Source of the DNA: Chloroflexi bacterium bin20 | GTDB lineage: Bacteria > Chloroflexota > Anaerolineae > Aggregatilineales > Phototrophicaceae | DNA length: 64,000 bases | Direction of reading: 5' to 3' | NCBI GenBank assembly: GCA_002238485.1 | Contig: MPMG01000005.1 | Span: forward strand, 124,001 to 188,000 | Shown here: one piece after another, positions 42,976-52,004 of the stretch | How positions within the stretch are numbered: position 1 is the stretch's first letter | Layout of the letters: each line of letters opens with the position of its first letter | Notes under the pieces: model-generated | Seen by the model: the letters and a program-made list of their open reading frames with translations, nothing else | Told to the model about the DNA's origin: nothing | Databases searched by the model: none | Program-made: the position numbers and the translations under genes

Positions 42976-43980
42976 ATGCTGAGCAAACCCAACCTGCCCG
43001 ACCAATGCATACTAGATGTCCTCATCGCTGCCTATGGCATCGCGCCGACTGTGCTGGAATTTCTGCCGATAGGCAACGACTCGCGCGCCTGGTCCTATCG
43101 CCTTGAAGCTGGAACGACCCGCTACTTCGCAAAGCTGCGCCGCGGAGAACTGAAACAGGCTGCCCTTCTTGTGCCGCAAACCTTGCAGCGCCTGGGCATC
43201 GAGCCGGTTGTCGCGCCGCTGCCCACGCTGGCTGGCGGTTTGTCTGCGCCTGTCGATGATGCGTTTTCGCTGATCCTCTACCCGTTTGTGTTGGGCAGAT
43301 CGGCTTGGGACAAGCCACTGGAGCCAGCGCAATGGCGAGCCTGGGGAGAAATCGTGCGCGCCATCCATAACGCGCCGGTCAGCAGCCAACTGGCGCAAGT
43401 TGTCGAGCGCGAAGTCTTCGCATTGAAGTGGCTGCCCAATATAGCCCGTGTCGAACGGGCCATGCGGAAGGGTAGCTTCAAAAGCCAAGCCGCAAAGCGC
43501 TTTGCCATGATCTGGCAGGAACAATCTGACGAGATCGCGCTGTGCAAAGAGCGGTTCTGCGCCTTGGGAGAAAGGCTGGCAAAGGAAGCGCCGCCTTTTG
43601 TCATCTGCCACGCCGATATCCACACCGCCAACCTCCTTGTTTCTGACGAAGTCGGCCTAAAAATCGTCGACTGGGACGAAGTTCTGCTCGCGCCAATAGA
43701 ACGCGACCTGATGTTTTTCTTGGGCGATGGGCACAGTCCGCAGAGCGAAGTCGCATTTATGGCTGGTTATGGCGACTGCCACATCGACCGCGCCGCGATA
43801 GCCTACTACCGCTACGACTGGACGCTGCAAGAATTTGCGGATTATGGCGAGCGAGTCTTCTTCACCAGCGACCTCGGCGAGCAAGAACTGGCATTGGCCC
43901 TGCGGGAATTCGAGAAACTCTTTGCGCCCGGCGATGTCGTTCAGCGAGCGCAGGCAGCCTTCGCCCGCATCCACGACTAA
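42976..43980 (+). CDS. aminoglycoside phosphotransferase (APH)-family kinase
   Basis: A 334-residue kinase-fold protein with the APH catalytic loop CHADIHTANLLV (HxDxxxxN) and metal site VDWDEV. The N-lobe shows AKLRRGE in place of the usual strand with Lys. The family phosphorylates small molecules including antibiotics, choline or sugars; the substrate here is unknown and resistance should not be assumed. AGGA precedes the ATG at 42976. It is divergent from the HNH gene, and the macroglobulin gene follows after 67 bases. Confidence 0.82.
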   Translation: MLSKPNLPDQCILDVLIAAYGIAPTVLEFLPIGNDSRAWSYRLEAGTTRYFAKLRRGELKQAALLVPQTLQRLGIEPVVAPLPTLAGGLSAPVDDAFSLILYPFVLGRSAWDKPLEPAQWRAWGEIVRAIHNAPVSSQLAQVVEREVFALKWLPNIARVERAMRKGSFKSQAAKRFAMIWQEQSDEIALCKERFCALGERLAKEAPPFVICHADIHTANLLVSDEVGLKIVDWDEVLLAPIERDLMFFLGDGHSPQSEVAFMAGYGDCHIDRAAIAYYRYDWTLQEFADYGERVFFTSDLGEQELALALREFEKLFAPGDVVQRAQAAFARIHD

Positions 43981-44002
43981 GCTGAAGACCCCTTGTTGCT
44001 AT

Positions 44003-44014
44003 CAAGTATACTTG
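44003..44014. promoter_or_regulatory. 12-bp palindrome over a -10-like box upstream of the macroglobulin gene
   Basis: CAAGTATACTTG is a perfect palindrome containing TATACT (44007-44012), 34 bases upstream of the macroglobulin ATG. No acceptable -35 lies at the right distance, so this would need an activator, or may be chance. Confidence 0.3.
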
Positions 44015-44047
44015 TCTGCGAAGGGTGTCCATCGGGAGACAAAATCC

Positions 44048-47000
44048 ATGCGTAGACAGATCTGTCTTGCATTTGCCTTAATCAATCTGCTGATGCTGGC
44101 TGGCGCGGTTCACATCAGCGCCCAGGTCACTCAAATTGCCTACCTGGAGGTGATTGATGTTCAGCCATCTCCAGCCGGTCAACTGGGGCTGAGGGACGCG
44201 GTTACCTTGTGGTTCAATCGCCGGGTCGATTGCGCGGATGCAGAAGCGGCTCTTTCTTGGCAGCCCGCCATTCGCGGGGAGCTGAGCTGCGATGAATACT
44301 CGGTCAGCTTCGAGCCAGGTGGCGCTTACCAGCGAGACCAGCGCTACGCCTTCAGCTTGAATACGCCGCTGCGTGCCAAAGATGGCGCGCCATTGCTCGA
44401 TCCGTTCCAGGTTGTTTTTTCTACTGTTGGCTTTCTAACGATTGCGGACGCGTTTCCGCAGCCTGGCAGTTCGCTTGCGCCAGCAGATTCCGCCATCAGC
44501 GTGGCATTTGATGCGCCGGTGGTTCCACTCGCCTTGTCGCCGGATCTGGACGATCTGCCGCAACCGCTGAGTTTGTCGCCCGTGGTCGCTGGGCTTGGCG
44601 AATGGGTCAACAGCGCCGTTTATGTCTTTAGGCCATCGCAACCGCTGGATGGCGATACGGAATACACTGTGACAATTTCCGCCGACTTGGCCGCGGTTGA
44701 TGGTTCGGTCATTGCCGGCGCTGCAAGCTGGTCCTTCAAAACGGCGCCACCCACAATCGTCGCCATCGATCCGCCGCCCGGCACAGACGATCTGATTCTG
44801 AATCCGCAGATCCAGATCCGCTTCGACCAGCCGCTTGCGCAAAACCTGGTCGAGCGCGCATTCCGCTTTCAGGCCCAGCCCAATAGCAGCGACCCCAAGC
44901 TCGGCGGCGCATTCAAATGGGCGGAAGACGGCCTGGGTTTCGCTTTTGTTCCCGGTCGGCGGCTGGCGCTGGACACGGTCTACCAAGCCAGTTTTGACGG
45001 CGAATTGCTGCCGGGCCTGCGCATGGCTGCCGACTCCCAAGCGCCCAGTTGGCGATACACCACAGTCGGCGCGCCGAGCATTATTGACACAGAGCCGAGA
45101 GATGGCGAGCGCGACGCCTATACGCACGGTCTGTCGCTCTACTTCGCATCGCCAATGAACATCGACTCGCTAGACGGCAAAGTCCGCATCGAGCCAGCGC
45201 CCGACGAAGCGCCGATCACTTATTACAGCGACTGGAACAAGCGCTATGCCCTGTCTTTTGACGCCCAGCCGGATACCAACTATCGCGTCACAGTCGATGC
45301 TGGCATGCAGGACATCTATGGGAATGCTATCGCCGAACCGCTGACTGTCGCATACAAGACCGAGCCGCGTCCGCCCGAAGTCGGCTTTGTCATGCCTGGC
45401 GCTGTCGCCTTCTACAACGCCCATCAGCCGCCGACGCAGTTGCAGCTTTACCATCGCGGAATAGAACAGGCCGATCTGTCGCTGTATCGGGTTTCGCTGG
45501 AAAACTTCGTCGCCCGACTCACCAACCCAGAAGTATATTCTCCATCCGCGGACTACGAGCCGTCGCCATCTGAATTGCTGCAGAGTTGGCAAATCGACGG
45601 TGGCGAAAACCAGTCACGCCAAACCCAAATGCTGACCCTGTCCGAAGCGGGATTGGCGCCGGGCCTGTACTTCGCTGAACTGAACGCGCCCGGGCTGGAC
45701 TTGCGCTGGGCGCCCAACAAGCAATTCCTCCATGTCGCAACGGCTGTTTTGACGATCAAGCAATCGGCAGACCAGTTGACGATTTGGGCGGTTGACCTTG
45801 GCAGCGGCGCGCCAATCAGCGGCGAGCGCATCAAAGTCTTTGGAGCCGAGTCTATTGAGATAGGCAGCGGCATCAGCGACGAACAGGGCATCGTGCAGAT
45901 CGACCTGCCGGCAGCGAAAGGGCGATATGCGGGCTACGCAGTTGTGCTGGATGCCGGCGAGCACTTCGGCATCGGCTACTCAAATTGGACGGACGGGGCA
46001 GAGCCTTGGGAGTTTGGCGTTCATGCTGACTTTTATCCAAGCGACTACCAAGTGCTTGTGTATACCGATCGACCGATTTACCGCCCTGGGCAACCTGTTT
46101 ACTTCCGCGGTCTTGTGCGCGCCAAAGACGATGTGCGCTATACGCCTCCCCAGCACGCCAGCGTTCAGTTGACAATCAGAGACTCGCGTGGCGAACGGAT
46201 ACACGAGACCGAATTGCCATTGAGCAAGGTTGGCAGCTTTCATGGCGAATACGCTCTGCCTGCGGATGTTGCGCCTGGTCCCTTCTACATATCCATATCT
46301 TTGCCAGTCGATGATAATTGGCAGGAAGAGGCTGATGGCGTCGCCTTTCAAGTAGCGGAATATCGCCTGCCCGAATATGCAGTGTCGCTGAATGCGCAGC
46401 CAGCACAGATTGTGCAAGGCGACACAGCCGAAATCGAGCTGAGGGGCAAGTATTACTTCGGCGGCGCTGTCTCGTTTGCCGATGCCGAATACGCTGTGGT
46501 TTCTGCGCCCTATGCGTTCCAGTACAGCGGCGACGGCGATTATGACTTCGGCGAATACGATCCCTACGCCGAACCAGCCATGTATGGCATAGACGAAAAC
46601 ATGGTCAGCCAGGGTACGCTGCGCACAGATGCGTTGGGAACAGCGCGCTTCCAGCTGATCGGCAACCTGGAGGCGGAGGCCGGCAGCCAGCGCTGGCTTG
46701 TTGAAGCTTCTGTCGCAGACGAGTCTGGACAGGCGATCTATGAACAGACCCGCCTGATCGTGCATCAGGGCCTTTTCTATATTGGCGCGCGCCCCGAAAG
46801 CGCCGTTGTCCAGGCGGGCGAAGACAGCCGCATTCAACTCATCGCCGTCGACTGGGACAGCCAGCCTGTCGCCAGCCAGCGGATTGACATCGAAGTTGTC
46901 GAACGCCGCTGGAGGCGCGTCCAAGAGCAAGACCCGATCAGCGGACGTGTCAGCACAAGCTGGCAAGTCGATGAGATACCCGTCAGCAGCGGCAGCCTGG

Positions 47001-49975
47001 TCACGGACGCCGCTGGCCAAGCGGCATTTGTCTACCAGCCGCCGGTAGGTGGCGTCTACAAAATCACTGCTTCGTCAAGCGATTCTGTGGGCAATGATGT
47101 CAAGACCGCGACAACTACCTGGGTAGCCGGCGATGACTACATCCCTTGGCGCGCGCAAAACGACCGAGTCATCGAGCTGGTGCCCGCCCAGAGCGACTAT
47201 CGCATCGGCGATACAGCCAAAGTCCTCATCACTTCGCCCTGGCGTGGCGAGACACTGGCATGGGTCACCATCGAGCGTGGTGATGTGCTCGCTGCGGAAG
47301 TGATCACGCTGCGCAGCAATTCGCAGCTCTATGAATTTGAGGTCTTGCCAGAGCACGCGCCCAACATCTTTGTCAGCGTCTTCTTGATGAAGCCCCCCGA
47401 CGCGGACAACCCGTCCACCAGCTGGCGAATGGGCATGACGCAGTTGACTGTCGACACGGAACAAAAGGCGCTTTCTATTGGCATTCGCCCCGACCGCAGC
47501 GTGGCCGCGCCGCAGGACATCGTCTCTTTTCAGTTGCAGGTCCAAGATTATCGCGGTGAAGGGGTCGAGGCAGAAGTCGGTGTGAGTCTTTCTGATCTGG
47601 CAGCGCTGTCACTCGCTGAACGCAACAGCCCGCCTTTGCTGAAGCAATTCTATGGCTTGCAGGGCTTGGGCGTGCAGACCTCCAGCCCGCTTGTTGTGAA
47701 TGTCGCTGAAGCGCGCGCGGTTATGGAATCGGCTGCGATGCCCGATATGTGCTGCTTCGGCGGTGGCGGTGGATTTTCCGACGAAGCCATTGTCGATATC
47801 CGCAGCGAGTTCATCGACACGCCCTATTGGAATCCGCTTGTCTTGACAGACGCGCAGGGCGAGGCAATCGTGGAGATGCGCCTTCCCGACAACTTGACAA
47901 CCTGGCAGCTCGATGCCCGCGCCTGGACGAATTCGCCCGATGGCGAGCTGCTGCTGGGCGAAAACACGGCTGACCTGCGCAGCACGCGCCCGCTCTTGAT
48001 TCGCCCCATCACGCCGCGTTTCTTCATTGTGGGCGACCGCGCGCAATTGGCGGCTATCGTCAATAACAACACAGATGCTGCCGTGGCTGCTCGTGTCTCG
48101 ATTGAGAATTTGGCTGGACTGCGATTGGCGGGCGAAAGCAATGCACAGCCTGTCCATGTCCCGGCGGGCGGCCGACAACGTGTCACCTGGCTGGTTGAGG
48201 TGGAAGATGTCGAGTCAGTCGCGCCCTATTTCCTTGTACGCAGCGACGATGGCGCATTCAGCGACGCCAGCATTTCTCCCGTGAGCGACGATGACGAAGG
48301 CAGCTTGCCTGTGTACCGTTATGCCGTGCCCGAGACTGTCGGGACAGCCGGCATGTTGCGAGAAGCTGGAACGACTGTCGAGGCGCTGCGATTGCCCGCG
48401 GATTTGGACTTGCGCGACGGCAGCCTGGATATCCGCATTGACAAGTCGCTGGCTGGCGTCATCACCGAGAGCCTGAGCTATGTTGATCACATGGCTTTGC
48501 GCCACTGGGACTGCACAGCCAGCGTCGTCAGCCGCCTCTTGCCCAACATTGCCAACTTCCGCGCCCTAGAGAAGCTGGACCTGGCGGACGCTGTGCTGAA
48601 AGCCAAACTGGACAGCTTGGTTGCCGAAAGCCTGGAAGAATTGGCAGCACGCCAGCAAGGCACTGGCGGCTGGAGCTGGTGCAGCGGCGATGACAGCGAC
48701 ACGATGACCACTGCCTATGCGCTCTATGCTTTGGCACAGGCGCAGTTGGTCGGTTATCCGGTCGACCACAGCGTGATCAGCCGCGCGCAAGGGTTCTTGC
48801 GTTCTAGTTTGGTCTTGCCATCGCTTTCGGTTACAACTTGGCAACTCAATCGGCAGGCATTCATCTTGTTTGCGCTGGAGCAAAGTGGCGCGCCCGATAG
48901 AGCACGCAGCGCCGCGCTCTATGAAAGCCGCCAAGTCCTCAACACCGATGCGATCGCCTTCCTGGCGCAAACCCTGCATGGCATCGACTCCAGCGACACC
49001 GAGCGTTTGGATGCTTTGACGCAGCAGATCCTCAGCCGCGCCGTGTTCCGCGCCACTGGCACATTCTTCGAAGACAGCCAAGTCGACCGCTGGACTTGGT
49101 CGACCGACATCCGCAGGACCGCGTTGGCATTGGACACGCTGCTGACTCTGCGCCCCGAAAGCGAGCTGCTGCCCAATATCGTGCGGCATCTGGTTCGCGT
49201 CCGCGAGGGCAAAAGTCACTGGGGATCGCTGCAAGAGTCGGCCTGGACGATCCTCGCGCTGACAAATTGGATGCTGCACAGTGGCGAGCTAGTTCCCGAC
49301 TTCATTTACAGCGCCGCGGTCAACGATGATCAACTGCTGGCCAATGCCGCCGTGCCCGACAATGCGCTGCATGCCGACGCGCTGCAAGTCGACTTGGCGC
49401 AGCTCTTGCCCGGCGAGACCAATCTGCTGGCATTTCAGCGTGGAGACGGGGCCGGGGCGCTCTATTACACCGCCCACCTGAATGCCGATTTGCCCGTGCC
49501 AGCCATTGCGCCACTGAGCCGCGGCATTGAGGTCTCACGCACATACACGCTCTTGGGTGACGAAACGAAGACGCCTATTGATAACGCCACGGTCGGGGAA
49601 ACGCTGCAAGTGCGTTTGCAGATCGTCGCGCCCAATACGCTGCGTTATGTCGTCATAGAGGATACCTTCCCCGCTGGCGCAGAAGCGGTCGATCCCGCGC
49701 TGGCGACCAGCCAACAGATCGGCGCCATGCCCGGCGGCGAAGTCATCGACCAAGAGGTCGGCTGGGGCTGGTGGCACTTCGACCACATTGAGTTTCGCGA
49801 TGAGAAAGCCAGCATCTATGCCAGCTATCTGCCACGCGGCGTCTATGAATATGTCTATACGATCCGACCGTCTGTTGCTGGCGAATACCAGGTCATCCCG
49901 CCGACTGCGCAGGAGATGAACTTCCCGGAGGTCTATGGCCGGGGCGCGGGCGGCTTATTCGTCATCACGGACTGA
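44048..49975 (+). CDS. alpha-2-macroglobulin-family protein without a complete thioester motif
   Basis: A 1975-residue secreted protein. A signal peptide ends near AVHISA; there is no lipobox Cys. Several Big_5-like beta domains follow (to about 480), then macroglobulin domains (YTDRPIYRPGQPVYFRG near 675), the A2M domain (YWNPLVLTD..GEA.VEMRLPDNLTTW near 1265) and a thiol-ester helical domain. Macroglobulins trap proteases; bacterial ones are thought to guard the envelope. In the thioester motif the expected C-x-E-Q is C1489-T-A-S1492, so the cross-linking thioester cannot form. Tight ATG choice: GGGAG nine bases upstream. No penicillin-binding protein gene follows, unlike many proteobacterial loci. 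Confidence 0.92.
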   Translation: MRRQICLAFALINLLMLAGAVHISAQVTQIAYLEVIDVQPSPAGQLGLRDAVTLWFNRRVDCADAEAALSWQPAIRGELSCDEYSVSFEPGGAYQRDQRYAFSLNTPLRAKDGAPLLDPFQVVFSTVGFLTIADAFPQPGSSLAPADSAISVAFDAPVVPLALSPDLDDLPQPLSLSPVVAGLGEWVNSAVYVFRPSQPLDGDTEYTVTISADLAAVDGSVIAGAASWSFKTAPPTIVAIDPPPGTDDLILNPQIQIRFDQPLAQNLVERAFRFQAQPNSSDPKLGGAFKWAEDGLGFAFVPGRRLALDTVYQASFDGELLPGLRMAADSQAPSWRYTTVGAPSIIDTEPRDGERDAYTHGLSLYFASPMNIDSLDGKVRIEPAPDEAPITYYSDWNKRYALSFDAQPDTNYRVTVDAGMQDIYGNAIAEPLTVAYKTEPRPPEVGFVMPGAVAFYNAHQPPTQLQLYHRGIEQADLSLYRVSLENFVARLTNPEVYSPSADYEPSPSELLQSWQIDGGENQSRQTQMLTLSEAGLAPGLYFAELNAPGLDLRWAPNKQFLHVATAVLTIKQSADQLTIWAVDLGSGAPISGERIKVFGAESIEIGSGISDEQGIVQIDLPAAKGRYAGYAVVLDAGEHFGIGYSNWTDGAEPWEFGVHADFYPSDYQVLVYTDRPIYRPGQPVYFRGLVRAKDDVRYTPPQHASVQLTIRDSRGERIHETELPLSKVGSFHGEYALPADVAPGPFYISISLPVDDNWQEEADGVAFQVAEYRLPEYAVSLNAQPAQIVQGDTAEIELRGKYYFGGAVSFADAEYAVVSAPYAFQYSGDGDYDFGEYDPYAEPAMYGIDENMVSQGTLRTDALGTARFQLIGNLEAEAGSQRWLVEASVADESGQAIYEQTRLIVHQGLFYIGARPESAVVQAGEDSRIQLIAVDWDSQPVASQRIDIEVVERRWRRVQEQDPISGRVSTSWQVDEIPVSSGSLVTDAAGQAAFVYQPPVGGVYKITASSSDSVGNDVKTATTTWVAGDDYIPWRAQNDRVIELVPAQSDYRIGDTAKVLITSPWRGETLAWVTIERGDVLAAEVITLRSNSQLYEFEVLPEHAPNIFVSVFLMKPPDADNPSTSWRMGMTQLTVDTEQKALSIGIRPDRSVAAPQDIVSFQLQVQDYRGEGVEAEVGVSLSDLAALSLAERNSPPLLKQFYGLQGLGVQTSSPLVVNVAEARAVMESAAMPDMCCFGGGGGFSDEAIVDIRSEFIDTPYWNPLVLTDAQGEAIVEMRLPDNLTTWQLDARAWTNSPDGELLLGENTADLRSTRPLLIRPITPRFFIVGDRAQLAAIVNNNTDAAVAARVSIENLAGLRLAGESNAQPVHVPAGGRQRVTWLVEVEDVESVAPYFLVRSDDGAFSDASISPVSDDDEGSLPVYRYAVPETVGTAGMLREAGTTVEALRLPADLDLRDGSLDIRIDKSLAGVITESLSYVDHMALRHWDCTASVVSRLLPNIANFRALEKLDLADAVLKAKLDSLVAESLEELAARQQGTGGWSWCSGDDSDTMTTAYALYALAQAQLVGYPVDHSVISRAQGFLRSSLVLPSLSVTTWQLNRQAFILFALEQSGAPDRARSAALYESRQVLNTDAIAFLAQTLHGIDSSDTERLDALTQQILSRAVFRATGTFFEDSQVDRWTWSTDIRRTALALDTLLTLRPESELLPNIVRHLVRVREGKSHWGSLQESAWTILALTNWMLHSGELVPDFIYSAAVNDDQLLANAAVPDNALHADALQVDLAQLLPGETNLLAFQRGDGAGALYYTAHLNADLPVPAIAPLSRGIEVSRTYTLLGDETKTPIDNATVGETLQVRLQIVAPNTLRYVVIEDTFPAGAEAVDPALATSQQIGAMPGGEVIDQEVGWGWWHFDHIEFRDEKASIYASYLPRGVYEYVYTIRPSVAGEYQVIPPTAQEMNFPEVYGRGAGGLFVITD

Positions 49976-49985
49976 TGGCTTGTGG

Positions 49986-50029
49986 CGAAATTGCTGGATT
50001 GACGGGCGACCCAATGGCTCGCCCCTACG
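49986..50029. repeat. second copy of the lead-plus-hairpin intergenic repeat
   Basis: CGAAATTGCTGGATT (49986-50000) is followed by arms GGGCGA (50004-50009) and TCGCCC (50019-50024) with a 9-base loop, then CTACG. The lead matches 41171-41185 with one mismatch, and the hairpin arms are the same as those of the ftsZ terminator at 8943-8963. It fills the gap between two convergent genes and could serve as a bidirectional terminator. Confidence 0.5.
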
Positions 50030-50032
50030 CGA

Positions 50033-50854
50033 CTATACGGGGGGATATGGCGCGACCATCATAATGGCTGGTTCTTCGTCATCGACGAAGATGCCACAGG
50101 GTCCGCCGGCCTCGCTCTCTTCCAGGCCGACTTCATCGCCAGCGAATGTCAGCAGCGGATGATAAAACTCCGCCACTTGCTGCGCCTCGCCGACCACATA
50201 ATGCCCGATGAGCGAGCGGCGGAAACGGGTCTGGCTGCGGTTGGGATAGCTGCCGTGGATCACCTGCCCATTAAAAAAGAGCACATCGCCGGCTCGCATG
50301 GGCACGGGCTCGGGCGCGCTGCCTGGCGGGACGGGCACAGTCCTGGAGCTGAAACTTTGTGACAGGTCGGCTTCAATCAGGCACAGTTGCGGCAGGTCTT
50401 GTGTGCGCGGCACGATCTGCATGCAGCCATTCTCTTCATCGCAATCATCCACGGCCATCCAGGCAGCCAGGCAAGTGCCAGGACGCACGCGCAGCGACTT
50501 TTGATCTTGATGCAGGGCTTGACCGCGCGCGCCGGGCGGCTTGAAATAGAACATGGTCTGCGCGGCGTATGGCTGCCTGCCCAGCAGCGCTGTCGTCCAA
50601 TGCCGCAATCGCTCGTCCAGCAGCCAATCCAGCGAGAGATTGTCGAAGCGATGTGGATGTACCAGGCGCGGATAGGCTGCTAGAGGATCTTCATCGCCCA
50701 GCAGGGTGGCGCGATCGCCTTCATAGCCATGCCCTTGCGCGTTGAGCTGCATGAAGCGCTTCTTGATAGTTGTGATCTCGCGCGCGGCAAACAGTCCCGG
50801 CACGACGACAAAGCCCTGGTCGCGAAAAAGCTGAACTTGCTCATGTTGGTCCAT
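50033..50854 (-). CDS. phytanoyl-CoA dioxygenase (PhyH)-family protein
   Basis: A 273-residue Fe(II)/2-oxoglutarate oxygenase. The iron triad is visible as H-x-D in ALHQDQ (near residue 115) and the distal His in VIHGSYPN, with a downstream Arg for 2-oxoglutarate. Start DQHEQVQLFRDQGFVVVPGLF is typical. The family hydroxylates lipids or small molecules; the substrate is unknown. It overlaps the end of the FemAB-like gene upstream by 14 bases, so they are probably co-expressed. Confidence 0.88.
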   Translation of the reverse strand: MDQHEQVQLFRDQGFVVVPGLFAAREITTIKKRFMQLNAQGHGYEGDRATLLGDEDPLAAYPRLVHPHRFDNLSLDWLLDERLRHWTTALLGRQPYAAQTMFYFKPPGARGQALHQDQKSLRVRPGTCLAAWMAVDDCDEENGCMQIVPRTQDLPQLCLIEADLSQSFSSRTVPVPPGSAPEPVPMRAGDVLFFNGQVIHGSYPNRSQTRFRRSLIGHYVVGEAQQVAEFYHPLLTFAGDEVGLEESEAGGPCGIFVDDEEPAIMMVAPYPPV

Positions 50855-51929
50855 CGTGATCCTCCTGGTTTCTCATGCGATCCAGCAGGCGCGGCATAAA
50901 GGTCTCGTAAGCCCGGTAGAGCCAGGGCTGTGGCGCGAAATCCCAAGCGCCGACATGCCGCAGAATCTTCCCGCGAAAACCGCGCTTGAACTGATACACG
51001 CCCCACAACGGGTCGCTTTCGTCAAAGGCATCAGGCGCGCCCCACATATCATACGTCGCGCAGCCTTGCGCCTTCGCCCACTGCATCGCCGCCCATTGCA
51101 GCGCGTAATTGGGCATGCGCGCACGCTCTTCGTTAGCCGACGCTCCATAAAAATACCAGCAAGTCTGCCCAAAACGAAACAAGATGACATGGGCGATGGC
51201 TCTGCCCGCATATTCGGCGATCAAGGCATGCGCCAAGCCCACCCGCAGAAAATCACGCCAGGCGCGCTGATAATAGTCAAAAGGGCGGATCAGAAAGTGG
51301 TCTCGCGAGCCCGTGACTAGATAGAGTTGATACAGCAGTGGCAAGTCGTCCAGCGTGGCGTCGCGGATGGTCACGCCTTTCTTGGCCGCCACACGCACTT
51401 TGCGCCGCGTATTGCCGCTGAAGGACATCAGAATTTCGTCCAGTGGGCTTTGCAAGTCGATGGTCAGCGTATTACGGAATTGCACTTGCGAGGCAGAAAA
51501 GCGCCAGCCGCGCGCCGACAGCATCTCCATAAGCTGGCTGCCCAGCGCGTCGCAGCGGTCGTCTTCGCTGCCGGGCAGGCCAGTAGCCGCGATGACATCG
51601 GGGTCGATCTTCAACCAGACATTGCCCAGCCGCCGGGCGCGTTTCTCCAGTTCCGCCAGCACAGCCTCTGCCAAAGGGGAATCGCGATAATCCAGCGCCG
51701 GACCTTTGCTGACCATCATGACCGTTAGCGGACCGATGCGGCGCGTCGCCAGGCTGGCCAGCGCCACGACCTGCCCGCCGCGTTGAAAAGCAAGCCGTGT
51801 GGGCTGCCAGCCGCCAGTTGCCTGCTTGAAGGCGCCCCAGTCCCAGGTCTGAAGCACATGCGCGCAGGGCAGTTCGCTCAGCCTATCATTCCAGCTTTGA
51901 CGATCGCCGATTTCTGCTACTGTCAGCAA
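50841..51929 (-). CDS. FemAB/FemX-family aminoacyltransferase-like protein (copy 1)
   Basis: A 362-residue double-GNAT-fold protein of the lipid II aminoacyltransferase (FemXAB) family, which uses aminoacyl-tRNA to extend peptidoglycan stem peptides. Visible landmarks are HVLQTWDWGAFK at the start, a basic GNTRRKVRVAAKKGV helix, AHVILFRFG, YFYGASANEERARMPNYALQW and YDMWG.PDAFDESDPLWGVYQFKRGF. The start is TTG at 51929. A sister gene follows upstream at 52005-53063. The actual substrate may instead be a small peptide or tRNA-dependent product. Confidence 0.85.
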   Translation of the reverse strand: MLTVAEIGDRQSWNDRLSELPCAHVLQTWDWGAFKQATGGWQPTRLAFQRGGQVVALASLATRRIGPLTVMMVSKGPALDYRDSPLAEAVLAELEKRARRLGNVWLKIDPDVIAATGLPGSEDDRCDALGSQLMEMLSARGWRFSASQVQFRNTLTIDLQSPLDEILMSFSGNTRRKVRVAAKKGVTIRDATLDDLPLLYQLYLVTGSRDHFLIRPFDYYQRAWRDFLRVGLAHALIAEYAGRAIAHVILFRFGQTCWYFYGASANEERARMPNYALQWAAMQWAKAQGCATYDMWGAPDAFDESDPLWGVYQFKRGFRGKILRHVGAWDFAPQPWLYRAYETFMPRLLDRMRNQEDHDGPT

Positions 51930-52004
51930 CTTGTTGGATTGCCCCTGGTACTTTGTATTCGTCGCATGAAGTCTAGCGCAACTTGTAACTAGCCCGCTGG
52001 GTTT

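Noticed and set aside
43835..44047. Longer N-terminus for the macroglobulin
   Set aside because: It overlaps the kinase gene in another frame, and a clear signal peptide starts at the ATG at 44048.
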